From NCBI GenBank assembly GCA_947601445.1, contig CANQGD010000012.1, positions 1-46,835 on the forward strand: a DNA stretch of 46,835 nucleotides, read 5' to 3'. The notes under the pieces are model-generated. The model searched no databases and was not told the DNA's origin. It worked only from the letters and a program-made list of their open reading frames with translations. A program made the translations under genes and the position numbers. Source of the DNA: an uncultured Clostridia bacterium. GTDB lineage: Bacteria; Bacillota; Clostridia; Christensenellales; CAG-314. This document shows, piece by piece, positions 9,252 through 17,454 of the stretch. Numbering within the stretch: position 1 is the first letter of the stretch; each line of letters opens with the position of its first letter.

Positions 9252-9698
9252 ATGACTGACATAGTAATTGTTATTGCTTGTTCGTTGTGCGGTTTTGCAC
9301 TCGGAAAATATCTTGAAAAAAGAATTCGTGACAAAAGCTCGTTTTATGCGGATTTGAATAGATACATTTCGCAATTCAAGGTAAATATAGACGGGCGGCA
9401 AGTTGAGTTGCAAACGTTTAACGCTGTGTTTTGCCAGAGCTGCGGTACCACGTTCGGAGAATATCTGATGGGCAACAAGTTGAAATGCAGATTGAGCAAT
9501 ACGGAACGAAAAACCGTAAAAGATTTTTTCGACAATATTTCGGCTGTCAGTTCCGATGAATTGAAAAGACATCTCGAATATTATTCGGATATTTTCGCTG
9601 CGGAGAGCAAGCGAATATCCGAAGAAGCAGTAAAGTCGTCAATATACGCCAAATTGGGTATTTTGTTGGGCGTTATGGCGGGAATTATTTTGGTTTAG
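9252..9698 (+). CDS. spoIIIAB: Stage III sporulation protein AB
   Basis: This 148-residue protein has an N-terminal membrane helix, a helical middle part and a C-terminal hydrophobic tail, K-L-G-I-L-L-G-V-M-A-G-I-I-L-V, which is the SpoIIIAB hallmark. It is thought to interact with the SpoIIIAA ATPase in a secretion-like (GspF-related) assembly. The assignment rests on the tail motif and on its position between AA and AC. It is slightly shorter than typical homologues. Confidence 0.88.
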   Translation: MTDIVIVIACSLCGFALGKYLEKRIRDKSSFYADLNRYISQFKVNIDGRQVELQTFNAVFCQSCGTTFGEYLMGNKLKCRLSNTERKTVKDFFDNISAVSSDELKRHLEYYSDIFAAESKRISEEAVKSSIYAKLGILLGVMAGIILV

Positions 9699-9707
9699 CG
9701 GTGCGGT

Positions 9708-9902
9708 ATGGATGTTGCGATAATTTTGAAAATAGCAGCCGTCGGCATTATCACGGCAATTGCAACAATGTTGCTTAAACGATCGGGAAAAGACGAGATA
9801 GCTACCGTTGTATCCGTGGTGGGATTGGTAGTGGCGCTTGTTATGATGTTGGACGTAATCGTACAGCTCTACGATACGTTGCAATCGCTTTTTGATTTGT
9901 AG
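9708..9902 (+). CDS. spoIIIAC: Stage III sporulation protein AC
   Basis: This 64-residue protein has two membrane helices and matches SpoIIIAC in size, hydrophobic pattern and position. The motif L-L-K-R-S-G-K-D-E between the helices is typical. It begins 9 bases after spoIIIAB and its stop is 2 bases before spoIIIAD. It is a membrane component of the SpoIIIA channel complex. Confidence 0.93.
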   Translation: MDVAIILKIAAVGIITAIATMLLKRSGKDEIATVVSVVGLVVALVMMLDVIVQLYDTLQSLFDL

Positions 9903-9904
9903 TT

Positions 9905-10291
9905 ATGGATTTTTACAAAATCGCGCTGCTTGCGCTTGTTTCGGTGATAGGCATTGTTGTTGTAAGACAACTTCGTCCCGAGTTTGCGCTTCCTTTGACA
10001 ATCGGAGTAGGCGTTGTATTGCTGCTGATGATCTGCGACGCTCTGTACAGCGTTGTTTATACCTTTTACAACTTTGCCGAGCGTGCCAATATCGATTCGG
10101 AAGCGGTCGGCTGCGTAATAAAAGTTGTGGGCATCGGTTATCTGGCGGAATTCAGCAACAATATATGCGTGGACGCAAATTGCAAAAGCGTCGGAGACAA
10201 AGTGTTGCTTGCGTCGAAGATAGCAATTTTGTTTTGCGCCTTGCCGATCGTGGAGCAGTTGTTCGAGATGATAGTCGGGTTGGCGTTATGA
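9905..10291 (+). CDS. spoIIIAD: Stage III sporulation protein AD
   Basis: This 128-residue integral membrane protein has three to four hydrophobic segments and the family's R-Q-L-R-P-E-F-A and K-V-V-G-I-G-Y-L-A-E-F blocks. It starts 2 bases after spoIIIAC and its TGA overlaps the ATG of spoIIIAE (ATGA), indicating translational coupling. It is part of the mother-cell side of the forespore channel. Confidence 0.94.
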   Translation: MDFYKIALLALVSVIGIVVVRQLRPEFALPLTIGVGVVLLLMICDALYSVVYTFYNFAERANIDSEAVGCVIKVVGIGYLAEFSNNICVDANCKSVGDKVLLASKIAILFCALPIVEQLFEMIVGLAL

Positions 10292-11418
10292 GAAGAATTG
10301 TTTGCATAATTATTTTGACCCTGTTGCTGACGTTTCCCGTCTTTGCGCAAGCCGACGTACTCGACGATCTGAACGACAACGTGAACGAAGGATTGGACAA
10401 CATCGATTTTTCCGAAGTGAACGACATCGCGTCGAATTTTTTCGGAGACGTTGCCGAAAAAGTGAAAAGCATTATCAACGGTGAGTTTGACAGTGTTGAA
10501 AATTTTTGGCAAGTGGTCATATCGTTGTTCGCGGAAGGCATACAGGGTATTTTGCCGGAAACCGTATCTATATTTGTCGTTTTGGTTATTTTGGGGTTGA
10601 TTCGCAAAACAAGCGGCGGTTTGATCTCCGACAGTACCGACAGTATAGTATCTTTTGTGGGCGTCGCTGTGGTAATTGCCTCGGTATTATCTATGATAGT
10701 AGACGTTTACCGTCAAATTTTTACGATGCTTTCGCAAATCGCCACTCTGTCGGAAGCATCGTCACCCATTTTGCTAACGCTGCTTATTGCAAACGGAAGC
10801 AATGTATCTTCTTCGGTTTGTCGCCCTTCTATGGTGATGTTTTCCGCAACCGTGATAGAAATTGTCCGTACCGTGGTGTTGCCGCTATCCGTTTTCGGAA
10901 TGGTTTTTGCCGTTGTAAGCAATATTTCGTCCAATGTGCGCGTAAGCAAGGCGTCGGGATTTTTTACTAATGCGTCGGGTTGGATATTGGGCGTTATGTT
11001 TATGCTGTTTTCCGCGGTTACCACCGTGCAGGGAATATCCGCGGCTGCAATAGACGGAGTATCTTATCGCGCGGCAAAGTTTGCTACCAAAAGTTACATT
11101 CCGATTCTCGGAGGTTATCTCGCAGACGGATTTGATATAGTAGCCGCCAGCACTTCCCTGATAAAAAACGCGTTCGGCGTGGTGACTTTGCTCATTTTGT
11201 TGTTTTTGATAGTCAAACCGCTTATATCCACGCTTTGTATAAATCTCGGTTTGCAGGTGGTTGCGGCGATTAGCGAGCCTATTGTGGAAGAAAAATATGT
11301 CAAGATGTTGGGCGGAATGAGCAAAACATTAACATTTTTGTCGGTGTTGGTTATCGCCGTCAGTTTTATGTTTTGTATATTGACGCTTATTGCTATTTGT
11401 ACAACTAACGGAGTGTGA
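10288..11418 (+). CDS. spoIIIAE: Stage III sporulation protein AE
   Basis: This 376-residue polytopic membrane protein begins M-R-R-I-V-C with a cleavable-looking signal ending near F-A-Q-A, then an acidic helical segment and about seven membrane helices. The start chosen is the ATG overlapping the spoIIIAD stop by four bases. The frame is open further 5', but that part is an artefact over spoIIIAD. It is a core membrane protein of the SpoIIIA complex. Confidence 0.94.
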   Translation: MRRIVCIIILTLLLTFPVFAQADVLDDLNDNVNEGLDNIDFSEVNDIASNFFGDVAEKVKSIINGEFDSVENFWQVVISLFAEGIQGILPETVSIFVVLVILGLIRKTSGGLISDSTDSIVSFVGVAVVIASVLSMIVDVYRQIFTMLSQIATLSEASSPILLTLLIANGSNVSSSVCRPSMVMFSATVIEIVRTVVLPLSVFGMVFAVVSNISSNVRVSKASGFFTNASGWILGVMFMLFSAVTTVQGISAAAIDGVSYRAAKFATKSYIPILGGYLADGFDIVAASTSLIKNAFGVVTLLILLFLIVKPLISTLCINLGLQVVAAISEPIVEEKYVKMLGGMSKTLTFLSVLVIAVSFMFCILTLIAICTTNGV

Positions 11419-11419
11419 T

Positions 11420-11842
11420 ATGGGACAGTGGGTTATAGCGGTTGCGGGTATTGCAATTTTGTCCGTGTTGTGCGACGTAATCATACCCGAAGGTCAAACA
11501 CGCAAATATGTAAAAACCGTGTTCGGGATTGTGGTAACCTTGGTGATAGTGCAGCCCTTGATTAGTATTTTCAATGGCGATTGGAAATTTTCCGCCGAAA
11601 CCGACACGATCGAGGTGCAGCAGGGGTATATCGATAACGTAAACAATCGTCAGCTACGGGAATCCGTCGCTTCTTTCGACAAATTTATGCAAGCAAACGG
11701 TATCGAAGCAAGCGTTTGCATAAACAGTGACTCTGTCAAAATAATTGTGTCCGGCAGCAGGTCTTATGTGACGGAAAGAAAAATCAACGAGGCGGTCGCT
11801 TTGTATTTTCCCAATGTTCAAGCGGAAATTGTATGGATTTGA
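11420..11842 (+). CDS. spoIIIAF: Stage III sporulation protein AF
   Basis: This 140-residue protein has two N-terminal membrane helices and a small C-terminal soluble domain with a ring-building-motif-like alternation. The ATG at 11420 is one base after the spoIIIAE stop; the frame is open upstream to 11390, but the family starts at this M-G-Q-W-V. It is one of the secretion-channel-like components of the SpoIIIA assembly. Confidence 0.9.
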   Translation: MGQWVIAVAGIAILSVLCDVIIPEGQTRKYVKTVFGIVVTLVIVQPLISIFNGDWKFSAETDTIEVQQGYIDNVNNRQLRESVASFDKFMQANGIEASVCINSDSVKIIVSGSRSYVTERKINEAVALYFPNVQAEIVWI

Positions 11843-11893
11843 CCTGTTTTTTGCGTTGTTTGCAAATAGGTATGTGCTTTGGGAGAGAAAATC

Positions 11894-12385
11894 GTGGAAA
11901 AATTAAAAAAAGCATTATTAAAATTGAAAAGCATAAAAAATATAGAGTTGTATCTGGCGCTTTTGTTTGCTCTTGTTGTGTTGATCGCCGTGTTTGTGGG
12001 AAGCGCTCCCAAAAAATCGGAAAATTCCGTTGCGGACGATTCATATATCAGCCAAATGGAGCATAAGATTTGTAGCGTAGTAGAAAAAATTTCCGGCTGC
12101 GGCAAAGCGTCGGTTGCAATATCGTATGCAACTAACGAAGAAAAGGTGTATGCCTACGAAACGGAAACTTCTTCTTCGGGCGGAGTCGTCAAACAGGAAA
12201 ACAGTTTGGTCTATGTAAAGGGCGAACCTCTTGTGACGACGGTGCTTCCTCCGAAAATTCTCGGTGTGGTAGTCGTCGCGGAAGGAGCAAATGATCCGAT
12301 TGTTAAATTTCAGATAGTTAATGTGGTTGTAACGCTGCTCGACGTCGCAGAAAAGGACGTTCAGGTGTTAACATATAAAAGTTAG
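11894..12385 (+). CDS. spoIIIAG: Stage III sporulation protein AG
   Basis: This is the ring-forming channel protein of the SpoIIIA complex, with one N-terminal membrane helix and an extracytoplasmic ring-building domain. I choose the GTG at 11894 (163 residues) because GGGAG at 11881-11885 is correctly spaced before it; the alternative TTG at 11879 has no ribosome site. The conserved C-terminal block K-I-L-G-V-V-V-V-A-E-G-A is present, as is the Y-E-T-E-T-S-S region. Confidence 0.92.
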   Translation: MEKLKKALLKLKSIKNIELYLALLFALVVLIAVFVGSAPKKSENSVADDSYISQMEHKICSVVEKISGCGKASVAISYATNEEKVYAYETETSSSGGVVKQENSLVYVKGEPLVTTVLPPKILGVVVVAEGANDPIVKFQIVNVVVTLLDVAEKDVQVLTYKS

Positions 12386-12397
12386 GGAGGAAACAAC

Positions 12398-12874
12398 ATG
12401 TCAAAAGGAAAGAAAATTGCTCTTATTTTATCTATGGTTGTTGTTTTGGTTGTGGCGGCGGTTCTCAATGTCACACTGCTCAGCAACAAAAAGACCGGAA
12501 ACACGGACGATACGGTGCAAACCGGCTTTTTTGCAACGTCTCGTTTGGACAGACAGTCTACGCGTGACTACGAGATAGCGGAACTAAACGCAATTCTTGC
12601 TATGGAAGGCGACGAATATGCCGAAGCCAAACAAAATGCGCTGGCTCAAAAACAACAGATAGTAAACGCAATGGAAACGGAAATGCTTTTGGAGACACTT
12701 TTGAAGGCTCAGGGCTTCGACGAAGTGTTGGTAACGGTAAATGCCGGTCTGGATAACGTGAGCGTAATCGTGGATAAAGAGGAATTGACGCGTGACGATA
12801 CGGTAAGAATTTACAATATTATCGCAACCGAAGCCGCAATCGAACCCGATTATGTGAGAATCGTATCCGTATAG
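12398..12874 (+). CDS. spoIIIAH: Stage III sporulation protein AH
   Basis: This is the mother-cell membrane protein whose extracellular domain docks to forespore SpoIIQ. It has 158 residues: one N-terminal membrane helix, a linker with the conserved F-F-A-x-x-R-L-x-R-x-x-x-R-x block, and a ring-building domain. GGGAGG sits 8 bases before the ATG. It is shorter than the Bacillus protein because the linker is compact. It ends the sporulation operon, and a vegetative-type promoter follows. Confidence 0.93.
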   Translation: MSKGKKIALILSMVVVLVVAAVLNVTLLSNKKTGNTDDTVQTGFFATSRLDRQSTRDYEIAELNAILAMEGDEYAEAKQNALAQKQQIVNAMETEMLLETLLKAQGFDEVLVTVNAGLDNVSVIVDKEELTRDDTVRIYNIIATEAAIEPDYVRIVSV

Positions 12875-12876
12875 TA

Positions 12877-12905
12877 TTGTATTTTTTACAAAACTGTGGT
12901 ATAAT
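12877..12905 (+). promoter_or_regulatory. SigA-type promoter with extended -10 upstream of asp23
   Basis: TATAAT at 12900-12905 is preceded by TGG, giving an extended -10. A weak -35 TTGTAT lies at 12877-12882 with a 17-base spacer. It would drive the Asp23-nusB-folD-xse-ispA genes separately from the sporulation genes. Confidence 0.7.
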
Positions 12906-12966
12906 ACACAAGAGCAAACTTGCCTGATACAGATGCAATGCTCAAAAGATAAAATAGGAGCAATAT

Positions 12967-13296
12967 ATGAAAGTAATAAATAGATTCGACGAGTCGGGTA
13001 GGCTTGTGTACAGCAGCGAGATTATACGCGATATTGTGGATTGCGCTCTCAACGAAGTGGAAGGAGTTGTCAAATATCCGGATAATTCAAAACAGGCAAG
13101 AGAGTCCATCAAGACGGAATACGTGGAAGACGAAGTGTTTGTAGACGTGTATGTCAAACTTGCTTACAATGTGGACGTCACAGATGTGGCAAGCAATATT
13201 CAAAGTACGGTCAAAAACACAATAGAGAGTATGACGGAGTTCAAAGTCAAGGATGTAAACGTCCACGTCATCGAAGTGGAATTTGAAGAAAATTAG
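12967..13296 (+). CDS. Asp23/Gls24 family envelope stress protein
   Basis: This 109-residue protein of the alkaline-shock (Asp23, DUF322) family corresponds by synteny to B. subtilis YqhY, which sits before nusB and has been linked to fatty-acid synthesis control. The family block I-I-R-D-I-V-D-C-A-L-N-E-V-E-G-V and the D-V-Y-V-K-L-A-Y core are present. TAGGAG precedes the ATG. Family assignment is firm; the precise role in this lineage is unknown. Confidence 0.88.
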   Translation: MKVINRFDESGRLVYSSEIIRDIVDCALNEVEGVVKYPDNSKQARESIKTEYVEDEVFVDVYVKLAYNVDVTDVASNIQSTVKNTIESMTEFKVKDVNVHVIEVEFEEN

Positions 13297-13301
13297 CGCT
13301 C

Positions 13302-13326
13302 AACCCTTTGTTATCCAAAGGGTTTT
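13302..13326 (+). terminator. Intrinsic terminator or attenuator between asp23 and nusB
   Basis: A perfect 9-pair stem AACCCTTTG/CAAAGGGTT with a 5-base loop is followed by TTTTG. It lies 24 bases before the nusB start, so it probably reduces rather than abolishes read-through. Confidence 0.7.
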
Positions 13327-13349
13327 GTGCGTTTTGTGACGGGTGAAAA

Positions 13350-13739
13350 ATGAGAAGCTACGCAAGAGAAGCGGCATTTTGCAAAATATATACTTTTTTG
13401 ATGAGCGGCGTATTCGACGGTGATTTTTCGCAGTTCGAGCAGGACAAACTTACCGCTGAGGACCTGCAATTTGCAACGGAAATTGTAAACGGCGTAATCA
13501 AAGACAAAGAACGATTGGATTCGACTGTCGCCGAGTTTTCTCGCTCCTTTAAGCTGTCGAGAATATATCGCCTCGATCTCGCCGCTTTGGAAATGGCAAT
13601 TTGGGAAATAGACAATATCGATACCCCGCGTCCCGTGGTAATAAACGAAGCGGTATCTCTCGTAAAAAAATATTCTACCGAAAAAAGCACCGGATATGTC
13701 AACGGCATACTTGCAGCCTACGTCAGGAGTTTGCAATGA
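13350..13739 (+). CDS. nusB: Transcription antitermination factor NusB
   Basis: This 129-residue all-helical protein binds boxA RNA with S10 in rRNA antitermination. It shows the N-terminal R-x-x-A-x-x-x-x-Y pattern and the C-terminal block P-V-V-I-N-E-A-V-S-L-V-K-K-Y-S, then G-Y-V-N-G-I-L. Its TGA overlaps the folD ATG. Confidence 0.92.
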   Translation: MRSYAREAAFCKIYTFLMSGVFDGDFSQFEQDKLTAEDLQFATEIVNGVIKDKERLDSTVAEFSRSFKLSRIYRLDLAALEMAIWEIDNIDTPRPVVINEAVSLVKKYSTEKSTGYVNGILAAYVRSLQ

Positions 13740-14557
13740 GCGCGCAAATATTGTACGGCAAACCTTGCGCCGACAAAATACTCGATGATGTGCGTGAGGC
13801 AACAAGAGAAAAACGCACAACGCTTTACGCTGTCGGGTTTGACAATCCGCAATGGAATCAGTATTTACATACTTTGCGTAACAGCGGGGAAAAATGCGGA
13901 ATAAACGTTTGCAGCAACACGTTAGATGAGAACACGTCTGTTTTCACATTATGCGACGTTTTGCAGCGCGTATGCGGTTTACAAGATGCGGACGGGTTGA
14001 TTTTGCAACAACCTTTGCCGATACAATATATGCCTGCCGTAAAATTCGTGGACGTCTCGTTGGATGTTGACTGCGTAAATCCCGAATCTGTTTTAAATTT
14101 ATATCGGGGAACAAGCGGTTTTCGTCCCGCAACTCCGTCGGCTGTTTTAAGATTGCTTGATTTTTACGGCGAAAAGATCGCGGGAAAACACGTCGTAATT
14201 GTGGGAAGGGGCAGCGTCGGGAAGCCGTTGGCTTTAATGATGTTGGCAAGAGACGCAACCGTAACCGTTTGTCATTCCAAGACGTTGAATTTGCCCGAGA
14301 TATGTAAAACGGCAGATATTTTGGTCTCGGCTTGCGGTATGCCCGGACTTGTCAATCAAAATTTCGTAAACGAAAACGCCTTAGTGGTGGATGTGGGACT
14401 TAGTTTTGTCAACGGAAAATCTCACGGCGACGTTAGTCCCGACGTATGTGAAAAATGTAGGGCGTTAGCTCCTGCTCCGGGAGGAGTCGGTCCCGTCACG
14501 CGCGCGGTTCTGTTTGAAAATTTAGTGTCAAAAAATAAATCTTGCAATGACAATTAG
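13736..14557 (+). CDS. folD: Divergent FolD, methylene-THF dehydrogenase/cyclohydrolase homologue
   Basis: FolD normally interconverts methylene-, methenyl- and 10-formyl-THF with NADP. This 273-residue copy keeps the Rossmann half (V-V-I-V-G-R-G-S-V-G-K-P, one residue shorter than usual in the loop), the V-V-D-V-G strand and the A-P-G-G-V-G-P-V-T signature. In the N-terminal catalytic half the tyrosine is present (Tyr43), but the residue four positions on, normally the catalytic lysine of the Y-x-x-x-K motif, is Leu47. The D-V-D pair (110, 112) remains, while K-D-V-D-G-F-H reads L-D-V-D-C-V-N and P-C-T-P-x-G reads P-A-T-P-S-A. It starts at the ATG overlapping nusB, since the frame further 5' lies inside nusB. 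It may lack cyclohydrolase activity. Confidence 0.85.
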   Translation: MSAQILYGKPCADKILDDVREATREKRTTLYAVGFDNPQWNQYLHTLRNSGEKCGINVCSNTLDENTSVFTLCDVLQRVCGLQDADGLILQQPLPIQYMPAVKFVDVSLDVDCVNPESVLNLYRGTSGFRPATPSAVLRLLDFYGEKIAGKHVVIVGRGSVGKPLALMMLARDATVTVCHSKTLNLPEICKTADILVSACGMPGLVNQNFVNENALVVDVGLSFVNGKSHGDVSPDVCEKCRALAPAPGGVGPVTRAVLFENLVSKNKSCNDN

Positions 14558-15722
14558 CGTAACTCAACTTAACAACTATATCCGCGGAATATTTGAGATA
14601 GACGGCGTACTAAGTGATTTGTCGGTTTGCGGAGAAATTACCAATGTAAAAAGATCGTATAACGGTTGGTATTTTACGTTGAAAGACGATGACTCCGCAA
14701 TCAACTGCTTTTGCTATTCCGGAGCAAGCGAGCCCGTACAGGGAGTGATGGCTGTTGTGGAAGGGCAACTTAACTATTTTGCCAAGTCGGGCAGCGTTTC
14801 TTTGTTCGTTCGAAAACTTGTCGCCTCAAATAATACGGGCGCGGCGTATCAAAAGTTTGTCGAATTGAGGGACAAGCTGTCCAAGGAAGGTCTTTTTGAA
14901 GAAACTCGCAAAAAATATGTGCCGCACAGTGCGCGTTTGATAGGCGTAGTTACCAGCGAAACGGGTGCGGTGATACATGACATTGTAAATGTCTCATTGC
15001 GTCGTCAGCCGTTTTCGGATATATTGCTGTATCCCGTAAAAGTGCAAGGTGCGGATGCTGATCGGCAAATTGCCGAAGGTATTCGATATTTCGATAAAAG
15101 CGAAGTCGATGTGGTTATTGTGGGGCGCGGTGGCGGTTCTAACGAGGATTTATCGGCGTTCAACTCGGAAATAGTGGTCAGAGCTATCGCGGAATGTTCC
15201 AAACCGATCGTGTCGGCGGTAGGACACGGTGTGGATTTTACGTTATCGGACTTTGCCGCAGACAAACGCGCCGTTACTCCAAGCGAGGCTGCCGAATTTG
15301 TTACACTTGACGTCGAAAGGGAAAAAGCTCGTATTTTTTCTCATTTGGACAAAATATATTCATCAACGGCGGCATTGTTGCAAAATCATCGTAACAGCGT
15401 AGAAAACGACTGCAAGTTGCTGGGATATAGCGTGGGAGGAAAATTGGATAATATGAAATCCGAAATACGCTATTGTTTGAAGGGTATAGAACTTGCGGCA
15501 AATTCTAAATCGGAACATATAAAGTCAGACCTGTACAATGTTGTTGACAGACTGCACAGTGTAAATCCGGTGAATATTTTAAAACGCGGGTTTGGCTATG
15601 TTACGGAGGAAACATTACCCGTCAAATCGGTACGTCAATTGAATTTGGGTGATAAAATTCAAATACGATTTTATGACGGAAGCGCAGAGGCAACTGTGAC
15701 AAACAAAAAGGAGGCACAATGA
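14547..15722 (+). CDS. xseA: Exodeoxyribonuclease VII large subunit
   Basis: This is the catalytic subunit of ExoVII, which degrades single-stranded DNA to oligonucleotides. The 391-residue protein has an N-terminal OB-fold (1-100), a catalytic core with G-V-V-T-S-E-T-G-A-V-I-H-D, V-D-V-V-I-V-G-R-G-G-G-S-x-E-D-L and S-A-V-G-H-G-V-D-F-T-L, a helical stalk, and a C-terminal K-R-G-F-G-Y-V block. It overlaps folD by 11 bases and xseB by 4 (ATGA). Confidence 0.95.
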   Translation: MTISVTQLNNYIRGIFEIDGVLSDLSVCGEITNVKRSYNGWYFTLKDDDSAINCFCYSGASEPVQGVMAVVEGQLNYFAKSGSVSLFVRKLVASNNTGAAYQKFVELRDKLSKEGLFEETRKKYVPHSARLIGVVTSETGAVIHDIVNVSLRRQPFSDILLYPVKVQGADADRQIAEGIRYFDKSEVDVVIVGRGGGSNEDLSAFNSEIVVRAIAECSKPIVSAVGHGVDFTLSDFAADKRAVTPSEAAEFVTLDVEREKARIFSHLDKIYSSTAALLQNHRNSVENDCKLLGYSVGGKLDNMKSEIRYCLKGIELAANSKSEHIKSDLYNVVDRLHSVNPVNILKRGFGYVTEETLPVKSVRQLNLGDKIQIRFYDGSAEATVTNKKEAQ

Positions 15723-15916
15723 ATCTGGAAGAAAAAATCAACAAACTAAACGAGTTGGCGGACAAAATAGAGGGGGATGTGACCTTGGAGGAGTCCCTCA
15801 AAATCTTCGAACAAAGCGTTGCTTTGGCAAATGAATGTATGGAATCGCTAAATGACTGCAAGGGTAAACTTGTGGTATTGCAAGAAAAAGTGAGGAAATT
15901 GACAGATGAAAACTAA
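15719..15916 (+). CDS. xseB: Exodeoxyribonuclease VII small subunit
   Basis: This 65-residue helical protein is a regulatory partner of XseA. It shows the family pattern L-x-x-I-E-G-D-V-T-L-E-E-S-L-K-I-F-E. A ribosome site AAGGAGG lies just upstream inside xseA. It overlaps ispA by 11 bases. Confidence 0.94.
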   Translation: MNLEEKINKLNELADKIEGDVTLEESLKIFEQSVALANECMESLNDCKGKLVVLQEKVRKLTDEN

Positions 15917-16715
15917 TATTACAGTTCAATATATCGACGGGATAATAAAAGAATATCTCCCAAAAAATCGGGACAAAGTTCAGCAAGCGATGGAATATAT
16001 GTTGTTTAGCGGCGGAAAGCGTTTTAGACCGATGTTGCTGCTTAACACAGCCAAAGCAGTGGGCGGACGCGTCACCGACGGCGCAAAAATTCTTGCTGCG
16101 GCGTTGGAATTTGTGCATACCTATTCGCTGATACACGACGATTTGCCCTGCATGGATAACGACGATATACGCAGAGGCAGGCGCAGTTGCCATATGCAAT
16201 TCGGCGAGGCTTGCGCAGTTTTGGCAGGGGACGCCTTGCTGAATTTGGCGGCGGAAACGGTGTTCGAAGGTCCGATGTCCAACAAAAATTATCAAGCGGC
16301 TTGTGCATATTTGTTCAGAATGAGCGGTATAAACGGGCTGGTGCACGGGCAATCGCTGGATTTATTTACGGAAACCAAAAATATCGACGAGGCTACGGAG
16401 CTTGCTATTGCCAAAACGGGCACGCTTATTCGTGCGGCGCTTGTTTGCGGAGCAATTGTGGGCGGAGCAACACAACAGGAAGCAGGGCTGTTTGACGAAA
16501 TCGCCTGCAAGCTGGGCGTTTGCTACCAGATTATCGACGATATTCTCGACTCCAAAAAGTGCGAAAAGTCGTTTTTGGACGTTTATTCCGAAAATGATTT
16601 GATAGATCACGTACGCGAACTCAATGAGGAGATAAAAGGCATTTGCGACAAGTTGCCATATGATCTCACTTTTATAAAAGAGTTTTGCGATCAAAATCTT
16701 GCGCGTCAAAAATAA
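15906..16715 (+). CDS. ispA: Short-chain polyprenyl diphosphate synthase (farnesyl/geranylgeranyl type)
   Basis: It condenses isopentenyl diphosphate with allylic diphosphates to make FPP or GGPP. The 269-residue protein carries G-G-K-R-F-R-P (36-42), the first Asp-rich motif DDLPCMDNDD (78-87) and the second D-D-I-L-D (211-215). The C-terminus is about 20-30 residues shorter than typical IspA and lacks the usual Ala/Glu-rich terminal helix, so it may be less efficient or have different chain-length control. It lies between xseB and the OLE RNA, as in other OLE-carrying Firmicutes. Confidence 0.9.
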   Translation: MKTNITVQYIDGIIKEYLPKNRDKVQQAMEYMLFSGGKRFRPMLLLNTAKAVGGRVTDGAKILAAALEFVHTYSLIHDDLPCMDNDDIRRGRRSCHMQFGEACAVLAGDALLNLAAETVFEGPMSNKNYQAACAYLFRMSGINGLVHGQSLDLFTETKNIDEATELAIAKTGTLIRAALVCGAIVGGATQQEAGLFDEIACKLGVCYQIIDDILDSKKCEKSFLDVYSENDLIDHVRELNEEIKGICDKLPYDLTFIKEFCDQNLARQK

Positions 16716-16758
16716 GCCTCTTTGACATTGATACAAACAGGCGCATATATATAAACGT

Positions 16759-16787
16759 TTGCAATTTCGCGAAATTTGTGTTACAAT
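16759..16787 (+). promoter_or_regulatory. Promoter of the OLE RNA
   Basis: TTGCAA (16759-16764), a 17-base spacer, then TACAAT (16782-16787) preceded by TG form a good SigA promoter. Transcription would begin near 16794, about 30 bases before the first OLE stem. Confidence 0.75.
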
Positions 16788-16794
16788 TCGTATA

Positions 16795-17411
16795 GGAGCA
16801 AACGCTCTCTAAACTAAATAAAATTGGTGGTGCAGTATTCTAGTCAGAAATCGATGTGTTGAAGGCGGGACTAAAAGACCGCCGCCGAGCACAACGATGA
16901 AGTTTCTTGTGCTTGCTTTCGTTGCCCAAACGGGGGCTTGTGCTGGAAGTTAAGATTGCTGGGTAAGGTGTAATGGCATACGCTCTATCCCCAACAATCG
17001 TGGAGACTCTACAGGGTAGTTGCCTAATAGATAAGCAATTACTCTCTGAGGTTAAACCTGCTATGCGGTGAATACAAAGCTGTGTACAGTGTAGCTTGTT
17101 TTGAGTGGAATTTTGGGAGTAATGAACGGCGCGCGTTGTTGGCCTATAACGTGCGTGCGAATGCTTTACGAAATGAATTCTGCAAAAGAAACTAAAACTC
17201 ATTGGTTTCTGCAAAGGAAATCTTCTAGACTGCAAATCAGGCTTGTCGGGGATTATAGTACGGACTAAGTGGCGATTCAGTTGTGCGTGCAGTGATGCCG
17301 CATGGGCGAGATCAAAAGGAAACTGCTTCTTCGGCGACGGGAAGTTCTTGCTTGGGAAATCCTACTGAACCTATGCCGTAAGGTTTATCCGACAAGTCAC
17401 CACCTTTTTTT
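16795..17411 (+). ncRNA. ole: OLE RNA (ornate large extremophilic RNA)
   Basis: This is a roughly 600-base noncoding RNA that in Bacillus halodurans binds the membrane protein OapA in a ribonucleoprotein linked to stress tolerance. Seen here: a gene-free stretch with a promoter; 5' GGTGGTG (16826-16832) pairs with 3' CACCACC (17398-17404), closing the whole element; the 3' arm is followed by seven T's (17405-17411). Internal stems include GGCGG/CCGCC (16864-16868 with 16879-16883), AGCACAA/TTGTGCT (16888-16894 with 16907-16913), an AGAAAC/GTTTCT stem and AACCT/AGGTT (17368-17372 with 17381-17385). The location between ispA and the OapA gene in an asp23-nusB-folD-xse-dxs-argR-recN block matches the known synteny. 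The identification rests on synteny, size, ends and partner rather than on a covariance search. Confidence 0.88.
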
Positions 17412-17454
17412 GTTATAAAAATAGCGAAATAATTTGTATAATAATCGGAGTAAT

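Noticed and set aside
9892..10287. 5' extension of the spoIIIAE frame
   Set aside because: It overlaps spoIIIAD entirely and lacks a signal peptide, whereas the ATG at 10288 gives the expected N-terminus.
16840..17235. A 131-residue minus-strand frame within the OLE region
   Set aside because: It has no family resemblance, no ribosome site, and lies within a structured RNA with its own promoter on the other strand.
17437..17442. A TATAAT just before oapA
   Set aside because: It is only 13 bases before the ATG, overlaps the ribosome-site region and has no good -35.
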